Part shown: in pieces, positions 16,365 to 26,700 of the stretch | Layout of the letters: each line of letters starts with the position of its first letter | Position numbering within the stretch: the stretch's first letter is position 1 | Assembly: GCA_937892255.1 (NCBI GenBank) | Contig: CALAUL010000069.1 | Location: 1 to 61,618 of the forward strand | Direction: 5' to 3' | Origin: an uncultured Bacteroidales bacterium | GTDB taxonomy: Bacteria > Bacteroidota > Bacteroidia > Bacteroidales > Marinilabiliaceae | Length of the DNA stretch: 61,618 bases | Notes under the pieces: model-generated | Told to the model about the DNA's origin: nothing | What the model saw: the letters and a program-made list of their open reading frames with translations, nothing else | Database searches by the model: none | Translations under genes and position numbers: made by a program

Positions 16365-18524
16365 TTACTTTATCACTACCTTGTAGCTCTTGCCGTTTGC
16401 TACTACTATATATATGCCTCTTGCGAGAGGTGTTGTTCTTCCTAAATACTTACCGTCGACAGAGTACACTTCATAGTCGGTTGTTCCCTCTACGACTATG
16501 ACACCTCCGACAACACGCACCGAAACTTCGTCTGTTGGTGTATCGACAACCTGTGTCGACTGTTCTTGCTCCAAGATGGCAGTATATGTCATGTCGGCTG
16601 TCACTTCTACCACACGCGGATTGTCGGTATTATCGTCGTTCCATCGAGAGAAGACATACCCTTTATCAGGCACTACTCCTATTTCCACTTCTGTACCTGC
16701 GGCGTATACACCACCTCCAACAACAGAGCCATTCTCTGCCTCTACGGTGAGCGTAAAGAGTTGTGCAAACTTAGCTTCGTATATAACATCTTTTACTACT
16801 TTCACTTTTCGTGGGTTGTCAGTATTGCCGTCGCTCCAACCAACAAACTGATAACCCTCCTTTGTCTCTACTGTCAGCGTTGCCTCAGCACCCGAGAGAT
16901 ATACTCCTATACCGCTTACATTCCCATGCTCGGCTACTGCATTTATGACATATCCGCCTTTGTAGTTGCTGAACATATTCCAATATGACCTGTTTTTATA
17001 GGTATCTTCGGTTCCTGTTGGTATGTATACCGGGATAGTCATATCGACTCCATTAAAGACATAGCTGTCCGAGACCGTCGGTGGATTGCCTTTCATAACA
17101 GACAAGCTCTTAAGTCCGAAACAACCATAGAAAGCATAGCTACCTATTGATGACACACTTGAAGGTATCGTCAGGCTCTCCAAACTCGAACAGCCGGAGA
17201 ATGCCGAACCAGCTATGCTACTTACTGACGATGGTATCTCTACTTGCTTGAGATTACTGCAACCATAGAATGTATGACTGTTAATCGTCGTCACACCATA
17301 AGGTATAACTATACTTTCAAGTCCGCTGCAATTATAAAACGCTGAAGTACCTATCGATGTCACTGACAATGGCATATTGATATGCTCTATGCTATTACAG
17401 CCATAAAACGCATACGAGCTTATGGATTCGAGATTTTCAGGCAACGTCACATTCTTGAGTGAGCCGCATTCCGAAAAGATATAACTTCCTAATGCTGTGA
17501 CTCCTTCCGGTATGCTAATACTTTTGAGTGACGAACAATTGCCAAACACCCCTGCGCCCATTGATTTTACAGTCGAGGGTATGCTAATGTCGGTTAGTTT
17601 TGAACAATCAGAAAATGCGTTGTCTGTTATCACTCGTGTACCCTCCTTTATTGTGTATGTACCCGACAACACGTCACTTTTAGCCTCTATGACGCAGTTG
17701 TCGATATAGAGCACTCCGTTGTCCCAATTGTTTTCATCGCTATATAGTGCTGTGCCGTCAAAGACTCCATAGCCTATGTCTGTGACGCTTGGCGGAATAG
17801 TGACACTTGTGAGATTGGTGCAATTTTTAAAGACGTTGCTTCCCATGGTTATCACTCCGCTCTGTATATTCACACTCTGCAAGCTTGTGCTACCGTTGAA
17901 TGCATTCAAGTCTATAGTGCGTACGCCTGATGACACTATCACATTGGTGAGTTTGTTACACATCGAGAAAGCGAACTGCGACACCAACTCTACTCCGTCA
18001 GGAATGGTATATGATGCGTCCTCTTTAGCTGCCGGATAAGATATAAGTTTCTTCTTTTGAATGTCGAACAGAACGCCGTCAACCGAACAAAAGCTACTAT
18101 TGCCTTGCTCAACGGTGAAAGCTGTCAGTGAGTTACACTCGGCAAAGGCCACTTCTGCTATAGATACTACACTCTTAGGTATCGTAATACTTGTCAGCGA
18201 ACTGCACCCTCGAAATGCATTTGCTTGAATGGTAGTAATAGTACTCGGCAACGTGACACTCGCCAGTTCATTACATTCGCTAAATGCACCTCCGCCAATA
18301 TACGTCACCGTATATGTTTTGTCGTTGTACGTGACTTCCGATGGCACAACGACATCGCCACTATATACCCCATAGGTATATTGACCACTCTCACCCTTAG
18401 GGGTTACGGTTGCTCGTTTGTTGCTGTTGTTAAGCTCATAATAGATACCATCAACGTTCACAGATGCAGCCATGGCACTTATACTTGCCAATGCCATGAC
18501 TAAAATTGCTAAAACTCTTCTCAT
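16365..18524 (-). CDS. BspA-type leucine-rich repeat protein with T9SS type A sorting domain
   Basis: A 719-aa secreted protein. Residues 1-19 are a signal peptide. From about 65 to 500 there are roughly a dozen 22-24-residue LRR_5 (BspA/Treponema pallidum) repeats with the pattern 'I...AF.GCSSL.SI.IP.SV..I'. Residues 524-655 hold two divergent InlB B-type repeats ('GWSDGNTDNPR', 'RWNDDNTDNPR'). The last about 55 residues (YEVYSVDGKYLGR...GIYIVVANGKSYKVVIK) match a T9SS type A C-terminal domain, predicting cleavage and attachment at the cell surface. BspA proteins bind host matrix or other cells; the ligand here is unknown. Confidence 0.9.
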   Translation of the reverse strand: MRRVLAILVMALASISAMAASVNVDGIYYELNNSNKRATVTPKGESGQYTYGVYSGDVVVPSEVTYNDKTYTVTYIGGGAFSECNELASVTLPSTITTIQANAFRGCSSLTSITIPKSVVSIAEVAFAECNSLTAFTVEQGNSSFCSVDGVLFDIQKKKLISYPAAKEDASYTIPDGVELVSQFAFSMCNKLTNVIVSSGVRTIDLNAFNGSTSLQSVNIQSGVITMGSNVFKNCTNLTSVTIPPSVTDIGYGVFDGTALYSDENNWDNGVLYIDNCVIEAKSDVLSGTYTIKEGTRVITDNAFSDCSKLTDISIPSTVKSMGAGVFGNCSSLKSISIPEGVTALGSYIFSECGSLKNVTLPENLESISSYAFYGCNSIEHINMPLSVTSIGTSAFYNCSGLESIVIPYGVTTINSHTFYGCSNLKQVEIPSSVSSIAGSAFSGCSSLESLTIPSSVSSIGSYAFYGCFGLKSLSVMKGNPPTVSDSYVFNGVDMTIPVYIPTGTEDTYKNRSYWNMFSNYKGGYVINAVAEHGNVSGIGVYLSGAEATLTVETKEGYQFVGWSDGNTDNPRKVKVVKDVIYEAKFAQLFTLTVEAENGSVVGGGVYAAGTEVEIGVVPDKGYVFSRWNDDNTDNPRVVEVTADMTYTAILEQEQSTQVVDTPTDEVSVRVVGGVIVVEGTTDYEVYSVDGKYLGRTTPLARGIYIVVANGKSYKVVIK

Positions 18525-18571
18525 ACCGTTTATGTTTTACATTGTTATATTTACTCCTCATATACAAAAGA

Positions 18572-18579
18572 CAAATATA
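18572..18579 (-). promoter_or_regulatory. -7 promoter element of the BspA-like gene
   Basis: Reverse strand reads TATATTTG, 47 bp before the ATG at 18524. A reverse-strand TTTG at 18595-18598 may be the -33 box (15-bp spacing). Confidence 0.6.
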
Positions 18580-18667
18580 TATATTTACATCACACAAACA
18601 AGTAAATATACATCAAAAAAAACATCATAACACTATGGTTATGATGTCTATATCTGTGCCTCTCGCC

Positions 18668-19036
18668 TTATTTCTTATTCATGAAGTAGACGGCTAATAT
18701 CAGAAAGACAAAGCCGATGAGATGATTTATACGGAATGTTTCTGTTTTAAAGAATACGAGAGTGAAGAGGGTAAACACTGTAAGAGACACTACTTCCTGT
18801 ATTACCTTTAGTTGTATTAGAGAAAACGGTCCGCCGTTGCCCTCGAAGCCTATTCTGTTGGCCGGAACCTGACAGCAGTATTCGAAGAGAGCTATGCCCC
18901 ACGATATGGCTATCACTGCCCATAGTCCCAAGTCTTTGAATCCTTTTATCTCGCCAAATTTCAAGTGTCCGTACCATGCCATTGTCATGAAACTGTTTGA
19001 TATAACGAGCAATAGTATTGCGTAGAAACCTTTCAT
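18668..19036 (-). CDS. DUF486 family small membrane protein (DMT-like)
   Basis: A 122-aa protein with four hydrophobic helices (about 3-22, 36-56, 70-94, 101-119), matching the DUF486 family. The hallmarks are the N-terminal 'MTMAWYGHLKF' segment and the conserved 'FEYCCQVPANRIG' plus 'FSLIQLKVIQEV' blocks. These proteins resemble half of a drug/metabolite transporter and may dimerise; no substrate is known. It follows proS in the same direction, with a hairpin between them that may weaken readthrough. Confidence 0.85.
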   Translation of the reverse strand: MKGFYAILLLVISNSFMTMAWYGHLKFGEIKGFKDLGLWAVIAISWGIALFEYCCQVPANRIGFEGNGGPFSLIQLKVIQEVVSLTVFTLFTLVFFKTETFRINHLIGFVFLILAVYFMNKK

Positions 19037-19057
19037 TGTCTTTTGCTTAATATTATA

Positions 19058-19096
19058 AAGCCCGTGTACACTTGTTGATATATGTACATCGGGCTT
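19058..19096 (-). terminator. Terminator-like hairpin after proS
   Basis: The arms AAGCCCG and CGGGCTT plus inner TGTACA pairs form a stem of about 13 bp with one mismatch/bulge. It sits between the proS stop and the DUF486 start. The U-tract on the minus strand is weak (TTTATAAT), so termination may be partial. Confidence 0.6.
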
Positions 19097-19121
19097 ATGT
19101 TGTTACTTATATATGTGTCTG

Positions 19122-20597
<1,476 letters not shown>

Positions 20598-20628
20598 TGT
20601 TAGTTACGTTGTTAATATTATTAGCGTG

Positions 20629-20636
20629 CAAAGATA
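20629..20636 (-). promoter_or_regulatory. -7 promoter element of proS
   Basis: Reverse strand reads TATCTTTG, 31 bp upstream of the proS ATG at 20597. Confidence 0.65.
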
Positions 20637-20743
20637 GTCAATTTCGTTGATGTTATAGTCTGTGGATAGGTAAATTTTGAAGTTTTTTGCTCTCTGTGAC
20701 ACTCCCTTGCTTGATGACAAAAATGCATCTTCAGACACGGAGC

Positions 20744-20762
20744 AGATGACAAAATGTCATCT
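20744..20762. repeat. Inverted repeat AGATGACA-N3-TGTCATCT
   Basis: A perfect 8-bp palindrome with a 3-nt spacer. A degenerate copy with GATGACA and TGCATC lies 32 bp upstream (about 20712-20730). It could be an operator or a small mRNA hairpin; it sits 160 bp upstream of the next promoter. Confidence 0.6.
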
Positions 20763-20922
20763 TCCTCTATATTTTCATATCACTTTGGCACTATACGAGG
20801 CTTTTCTAAGATTATTATCGTGTTTGGCACGCTTTTTGAATATATCCCTCTCGTACCAATGGGCTACTCTCTGTGCTTCTCTACTCTTTTCAACGTCGAC
20901 TACTGATGTGTATCCCGGGTTG

Positions 20923-20930
20923 TACATTTG
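20923..20930 (+). promoter_or_regulatory. -7 promoter element of the HU-like protein gene
   Basis: TACATTTG matches TAnnTTTG, 27 bp before the ATG at 20958. It overlaps the upstream in-frame ATG at 20928 and so argues against that start. Confidence 0.6.
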
Positions 20931-20957
20931 GCTTTAATATTTCAATACTTTTATTTC

Positions 20958-21698
20958 ATGAGCGACAACACTAACCATCACCTGATACCGGTAAGGCTTT
21001 ATAAGAACAACTTTACAACAGAAAAAGGCGACTACTACGCCAAGACGTATGCTTACAACACAGTCAACATTGCCGACATTTGTCGACTGGCTGAACAGCG
21101 AGGAGGCTCTAATTTCAATGCAGCACACATGCAACAAGTCGTAGAAGCATTCTTCGAAGAGATGGCTTATGAGTTACAGAGCGGCTTAGCTGTCAATACC
21201 GGATACTTCACTGCCTGTCCTTGTGTCAAGGGAGTTTTTAAATCTACGAGTGACACCTTCGACAAAGAGCGTCATCGCGTCACTTTCAACTTCTGTCAAG
21301 GACATAAGATGCGACAGAATGCGGATAATATCAAGATAAGAATCATCGGCCTTTGTGATAACGTCCCTTACATCGACCATATCTACGATTATACCACCAA
21401 GAGTAAGAACAATATCATCACTCCCCTACAAACCATTAAGATTGACGGCAAGCGCATTCGTGTGTCGGGCGACGATAGCAATGTAGGTATTTACTTTATC
21501 AACACCGAGACCAAAGAGCAAACGAAAGTCGACCGTGAATATATAATGGAAAACAATCCCAAGTCTTTGCTTTTATCATGCCCCGACCTTACGCCCGGCA
21601 CTTACACTATAAGGATAATATCACAACATGTCAATAGCAATATCACGAGCAGACGTCTGAATGATTTCACTTTCGACGGTTTCCTACAGGTGTTGTGA
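20958..21698 (+). CDS. HU-like DNA-binding domain protein (Bacteroidetes DUF4469-type architecture)
   Basis: A 246-aa protein starting MSDNTN; an in-frame ATG 30 bp upstream is rejected because it falls inside the promoter element. Residues about 8-125 resemble the HU-homology DNA-binding domain common in Bacteroidales ('MQQVVEAFFEEMAYELQSGLAVNTGYF' is the HU-like helix-strand segment). Residues about 145-246 look like a small beta-sandwich ('IRVSGDDSNVGIYFINTETKEQTKV'). No signal peptide is present, so it is probably cytoplasmic and nucleoid associated. The gene is monocistronic and ends before a very strong hairpin. Function beyond DNA binding is unknown. Confidence 0.75.
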   Translation: MSDNTNHHLIPVRLYKNNFTTEKGDYYAKTYAYNTVNIADICRLAEQRGGSNFNAAHMQQVVEAFFEEMAYELQSGLAVNTGYFTACPCVKGVFKSTSDTFDKERHRVTFNFCQGHKMRQNADNIKIRIIGLCDNVPYIDHIYDYTTKSKNNIITPLQTIKIDGKRIRVSGDDSNVGIYFINTETKEQTKVDREYIMENNPKSLLLSCPDLTPGTYTIRIISQHVNSNITSRRLNDFTFDGFLQVL

Positions 21699-21714
21699 CA
21701 TACTCTCTGACGAA

Positions 21715-21766
21715 GCAAAACGACGAAGCCCCATGCAAAGAGTTGCATGGGGCTTCGTCGTTTTGC
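21715..21766. terminator. Bidirectional terminator with perfect 24-bp stem
   Basis: Arms 21715-21738 and 21743-21766 are exact reverse complements around a 4-nt loop (AGAG). The stem contains an AAAA/TTTT block at its base, so either strand yields GC stem followed by UUUU. It ends the HU-like gene, whose stop is at 21698. Confidence 0.85.
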
Positions 21767-21903
21767 TGATTGTAGACACTTCGGCTGTCAGCTCTTGGTT
21801 TTTCTGCATAACATATCTTCCCGATGTCTCCATGTTTATCAGTGTATAGGGGCAATGCTTTTCTGTTCTTCTATGTAATGTTTTTCTTAGAGCAAAGTAT
21901 CAC

Positions 21904-22010
21904 GTATTAGTACAGATACTACACCCGTATTAACCCAATACGGTTCCCGTATCTGTACAAATACGATGCCCGTATCAACTTAATACAGCTCTCGTATCCG
22001 TATTAATACG
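21904..22010. repeat. Phased array of alternating GTAT and ATAC half-sites
   Basis: GTAT occurs at 21904, 21927, 21949, 21972 and 21994, and its reverse complement ATAC at 21916, 21938, 21961, 21983 and 22006. Successive half-sites are 11 or 12 bp apart across ten positions. This gives five dyads GTAT-N7/8-ATAC, or four dyads ATAC-N7-GTAT with a C-rich spacer. It is unlike CRISPR, which has longer identical repeats. See findings. Confidence 0.85.
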
Positions 22011-22103
22011 GACATTTTAGTCGAGAATATAACTGTCGTCTCTCTAAGTCTGTAAGTAATGCTTTGCTTAGTTATGATGAGAGGAGCGTTCGTTAATACT
22101 GCA

Positions 22104-22145
22104 CAAAAAAAACTGCAGTGCACCGACATCCGTCAGTACACTGCA
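22104..22145 (-). terminator. Intrinsic terminator of metY
   Basis: On the minus strand TGCAGTG (22145-22139) pairs with CACTGCA (22120-22114), with a partly paired inner stem. Eight T follow (22112-22105 read as A on plus). It lies 35 bp after the metY stop. Confidence 0.85.
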
Positions 22146-22179
22146 ACCTGTAAAAAAACCGCATAAAAATTCGAATGTC

Positions 22180-23463
22180 TTACATCTTATCCATAGCCTG
22201 TTGTAGGTCAGCTAAGATGTCATTGACATTCTCTATACCTACCGAGAACCTGATTAGGTCAGGAGCAATGCCTGCCTCTTCGAGCTGTTTGTCAGTAAGT
22301 TGTCGGTGAGTATGACTTGCCGGATGAAGCACGCAAGAGCGTGTATCGGCTACATGAGTGACGATAGATATAAATTCGAGAGAGTCCATGAAGCGTATAG
22401 ATGCGTCGCGGCCTCCTTTCAAGCCAAACGACAACACGCCACAGCCTCCATTTGGCAAATATTTCTTAGCAAGGTCATAGTACTTATCTCCTTCGAGACC
22501 TGAGTAGTTGACCCATGCCACCTTGTCGTTGTTCTTAAGCCATGTGGCAACTTTGAGGGCGTTCTCGCAATGACGTTGCATACGTAGATGAAGTGTCTCA
22601 AGTCCGAGGTTGAGTATGAAGCAGTTCATTGGCGATGGTATAGAGCCGAGGTCACGCATCATCTGTGCTGTGGCTTTTGTGATGTATGCACCTTTGCCGA
22701 ATTTCTCTGCATATACCAAACCGTGGTATGAGTCATCGGGAGTACATAGTCCCGGGAACTTGTCCTTATTTGCCAACCAGTCGAAGTTACCAGAGTCGAT
22801 AATTGCGCCACCTACTTGAGCAGCGTGTCCGTCCATGTACTTCGTTGTAGAGTGCGTCACAATGTCGGCTCCCCATTCGAATGGACGACAGTTGATAGGT
22901 GTAGGGAATGTATTGTCGATGATGAGTGGCACTCCGTTGCGATGTGCCAAGCGTGCGAACTTCTCGATGTCGAGGACTGCGAGTGCCGGGTTGGCGATAG
23001 TCTCGCCGAAGACACATTTGGTATTGGGTCGGAACGCTTTCTGAAGTTCATCTTCACTTGCGTCCGGGTCAACGAATGTACACTCTATGCCGAGTTTCTT
23101 CATTGTTACGGCAAAGAGGTTGAACGTTCCACCGTAGATGTTGCACGACGAAATAAAATGGTCGCCGGATTCACATACGTTGAATACCGAGTAAAAAGAA
23201 GCAGCTTGTCCCGATGATGTGAGCATGGCAGCGTAACCGCCTTCGAGTTCACAAATCTTCTGAGCCACTACATCGTTTGTAGGGTTCTGCAGACGGGTGT
23301 AGAAGTAACCACTATCTTCCAAGTCAAAGAGACGTGCCATTTGGTCCGATGTTTCGTATTTGAAAGTTGTGCTTTGGTAGATAGGCACCTGTCGCGGTTC
23401 GCCTTTCTTTGGTCGCCAACCGCCTTGTACGCAGATTGTCTCCGGATTAAGTCGTTTTGTCAT
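22180..23463 (-). CDS. metY: O-acetylhomoserine sulfhydrylase / aminocarboxypropyltransferase
   Basis: A 427-aa Cys/Met-metabolism PLP enzyme that makes homocysteine from O-acetylhomoserine and sulfide. The PLP lysine is Lys208 in THSTTKYMDGHA. Other family marks are YTRLQNPTND (residues 55-64), the LTSSGQAA block and the C-terminal 'RFSVGIENVNDILADL'. Length and motif set fit MetY rather than the shorter (about 380-aa) MetB/MetC enzymes. It is monocistronic with its own promoter and terminator. The leader is about 60 nt, too short for a SAM riboswitch. Confidence 0.94.
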   Translation of the reverse strand: MTKRLNPETICVQGGWRPKKGEPRQVPIYQSTTFKYETSDQMARLFDLEDSGYFYTRLQNPTNDVVAQKICELEGGYAAMLTSSGQAASFYSVFNVCESGDHFISSCNIYGGTFNLFAVTMKKLGIECTFVDPDASEDELQKAFRPNTKCVFGETIANPALAVLDIEKFARLAHRNGVPLIIDNTFPTPINCRPFEWGADIVTHSTTKYMDGHAAQVGGAIIDSGNFDWLANKDKFPGLCTPDDSYHGLVYAEKFGKGAYITKATAQMMRDLGSIPSPMNCFILNLGLETLHLRMQRHCENALKVATWLKNNDKVAWVNYSGLEGDKYYDLAKKYLPNGGCGVLSFGLKGGRDASIRFMDSLEFISIVTHVADTRSCVLHPASHTHRQLTDKQLEEAGIAPDLIRFSVGIENVNDILADLQQAMDKM

Positions 23464-23528
23464 GCTATTAATTTTACGTTGTCATATATATTTGTTGATA
23501 GGCTGTTTGAGAGCCTCTATAGTGATGA

Positions 23529-23536
23529 CAAAAGTA
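23529..23536 (-). promoter_or_regulatory. -7 promoter element of metY
   Basis: Reverse strand reads TACTTTTG, matching TAnnTTTG, 65 bp before the ATG at 23463. Confidence 0.6.
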
Positions 23537-23648
23537 AGAAAGTTTGCTGATATTTATATCGATGCTTACTATTTTTTGCGCTGTTTTTTATGCTACAAAT
23601 ATTGTCGTCTGTATGTAACGACGGTCAAAAAAGTTTGATAAGAAGAGC

Positions 23649-23674
23649 TTTGTGGCACGGCTTTTGTATATTTG
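23649..23674 (+). promoter_or_regulatory. Promoter of the alpha-2-macroglobulin-like gene
   Basis: TATATTTG at 23667-23674 is the -7 element; TTTG at 23649-23652 may be the -33 box (14-bp spacing, shorter than ideal). The -7 element overlaps an in-frame ATG at 23672, so translation must begin downstream, at 23705. Confidence 0.6.
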
Positions 23675-23704
23675 CATTTGTTGTATATAGAAACCGTTGA
23701 GGAT

Positions 23705-26700
23705 ATGAGACGAACCATTATTATATTGCTTGTTGCGCTGTCGTCACTGACGTGCATCTTTGCGACTAATCTGATTAAGACCGTTGACGACATGAAAGAG
23801 TTATCAGATACCCAACTGCATAGTATCATTGAAGAGCTGTACAAGAAGGATCTTCCCGCCGATGCCATACCTTATCTGAAGGAGGCGGAGCGTCGCGCCG
23901 AGTTGCAACACGACACCAAGTCGATGCTAAAATGGCTAAACTACGAGAACTCTTTCAGCTACGGAGGCGGACGAAGAGAGGCTTTCGAAGAGTGTCTCAA
24001 CGAACTTATGCATAGAGCGTGGTCACCTCTGCGACAGATGTTATATCTCAACTACGGGCACTTTATGAGTGACGATATGTCATACAACGACTATCTGACA
24101 GAGAAAGTCTTTGACAATGGCGACAAAAGACTAACCGCCCTTCCGGCAAGTGAAGTAACGGATACTTCGGAGTTCGTCATATCGCTCAAGATATGCGACT
24201 ACATGGCTATAAAGCTCTACTACGATGGACGTCTCGACTACGAAGTGTGGAGAGTGTGGTACGACATGGTGCGCACGTCGGGCAACAGAGAGAGCGAGGC
24301 TTTGGCCGTGTCGATAGCTCTTCTCTCCGACTACAATGAGTGCAAGGCTGATACGTCGCATAGCATGGAAAGGCTCAATACATTGTGTTCTACAGCCGCT
24401 TCTCGTATCTTGTATGAGTTGGTAGATACCAAGATGTGCATAGATACCATATCATACGACGAGGGAGTGTCGACCCAACAACAGATAGTGTCCGATAATG
24501 CACTGATAGACAAGGCTTGTGCTTTCTACTCACGTCTGACATCAGATTACAAAGGTAGTATGCTTGCCAAACTTGCCCAAGAGGAACTCAACAAGATAAA
24601 CGAGAAGGGAGCAGTGCTTTCGGTCGAAAAAAAGTCATTGCCCGACAGAGCTATCCCTATAGCTATACGACATCGCAACGTCGAATCGCTGACTCTCACT
24701 ATCCGACGCGCTACCGACAAGACGTGTGTAGCAAGCGAGGAGGTGCATCTACCTGTCGCTCACAACAAATTGCACATCACAACGACTTACCACGAGATAA
24801 CGCCGTTGCCTTTGGGCGTGTACATAATAGAGTGTAGCATAGGCGACAAAATCTTTGACAGTAAGGTTCTGACGGTGTCGCAGCTAAATGTCAGTCGTTT
24901 GTCGACGGGCAACAAGAGATGTTGCTTATACGTCACCGACGCACTGACGGGCATGGCTGTTGAGGGAGCGACATTCTCTTACAAAGGTAGCAAGAGTGTC
25001 ATTGCAACAACAGATAGTCATGGATTGGCGACTATTGACAATATAAGCAAGCCTTTCGACAACACATTGGTAGTGCGCAAGGGCAACGATATGTTGTCAC
25101 TACAACACACATCGTATCGCTATAGTAATTCCAACTACAACAAGCTGTACCCCGGAGCATTGATAGTCTGTGACCGTAATATTTACCGTCCCGGACAGAG
25201 GTTATATTTCAAGGTCTATGGTTACTACAATTCGCACATGCAGTCGAAATGTATGAAGGAGGGAACAACATTGAGGGTAAGACTCACCTCTACCGATGGC
25301 AAAGAGATATACGACAAAGAGCTATCTCTCAACAGCTTCGGTACAGCCCATGACTCTATACCGCTGTCCGACGACATACAGAAGGGTCATGCCTCGTTTT
25401 CTGTGATGTTGGATAACGAACATCTTGCATATCATAATGTCAACATTTCGGAATACAAACGCACCAACAACAGCATAACAATCAAGCCTTTCGAAGGTCT
25501 CTACGTATGTGGCGACACACTGAATATAGAAGGTGTCAGCTTGAGTGCCGACAGCACTCCCGTAGCTAATGCCGTGGTGAAATGGCACGCCACTCTACAA
25601 AGTATACAAAGTAAAAATATGGAAGTGCAACATCTTCAGGGAACGACATACACCGATAACAATGGCATATTTACGTTCGACACTCCCACTCCGAAAAGCG
25701 AGTACACCAACATTAATGTTGGTATTGACATCACCGACGTAAAAGGTGAGACAACAGAAGAGAACTTATATCTGCACCTTACAGATGTGGCTTACGAGGT
25801 CAAAGTTTCAGCCAAAGGAAACTTCAGCAAGGGTGAGAAAGTAACTCTCTCGCTATCGTCGGTCAACTTCGACGATGTAGAGCATATCAGCGATGTAGAC
25901 ATTCAGATATACGACAAGCGCAGAGAAGTTCCCTACAAAGCTTCGATGGATTTTGACTACTACATCAGGAGTATAGACAACTCGACTGTAAGCAATACCA
26001 TTGTCGACATTCGCAGTGACAAGGATAAAATAAGCGACTACAAGCTGATACGCATTGTCGCACCACAGCACTATACCATAGGTAAAGAAAGTATCGTGAC
26101 AATAGACAAGGAGTTGCCCGAAGGTCATTACGAAGCACTCGTCACATATACTACACCCGACGGCATAAAGAGAGAGGCGAGAACGTCATTCGACATTTTG
26201 CCGACAACAGACAAGTGCTGCTACATCAATGACCCCTTAGTACTACAGACTCCGGACAAGGTAATAGCAGGCGAACCGTTTTGTTTGAGCGTAGGCACAG
26301 GATTGGAGAGTGCCGAGATACACGTTGTGGTGGTCTGCAACAAGAATATAATAGCACATAAGGTACTCACAGCGAAGAGTCAACTATGCAAACTGACATT
26401 CAACGTAGAGCAAGATGACATATTGCCGACTTTGAAAGACATTGCTGTTGTAGCATTCACAACGAGAGACAATAAGACATACACCAAGCACGACTACATA
26501 GATATCGTTCACCCGTCGAAAAGTCTCGATGTGCAACTTGCCACATGGCGCAACACGTCATCTCCCAAAGCTCACGAACAGTGGAAAGTGAGAATTGCCA
26601 ACGACACACTGACAGAGTTACTTGCCACGATGTACGACACTCGTCTTGATATGCTTATAGGCAAGATGTGGCGACCACGTTTCAACAACATGACACTTCG

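Larger units (their letters stand above)
20598..20957. other. Divergent intergenic region with two palindromic elements
   Basis: This 360-bp gap separates proS from the DNA-binding protein gene. It holds both promoter elements (20629-20636 minus, 20923-20930 plus). Two related imperfect palindromes, around 20712-20730 and 20744-20762, share GATGACAAAA and a nearby ATCTTC. Confidence 0.6.
21699..22179. other. Convergent intergenic region with hairpins and phased repeat
   Basis: Between the 3' ends of the HU-like gene and metY lie a 24-bp perfect hairpin (21715-21766), an alternating GTAT/ATAC array (21904-22010) and the metY terminator (22104-22145). ORFs in this stretch are short and cross the hairpin, so none is called. 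Confidence 0.7.

Noticed and set aside
20677..20937. 86-aa ORF between proS and the HU-like gene
   Set aside because: It runs across the palindromes and into the next promoter, has no domain or signal peptide, and shows no start context. Treated as non-coding.
21904..22010. Possible CRISPR array
   Set aside because: Half-sites are 4 bp and spacing 11-12 bp, with no 23-40-bp identical repeats or unique spacers, and no cas gene nearby.
23464..23528. SAM riboswitch in the metY leader
   Set aside because: The leader after the promoter element is only about 60 nt and shows no aptamer-like stems.
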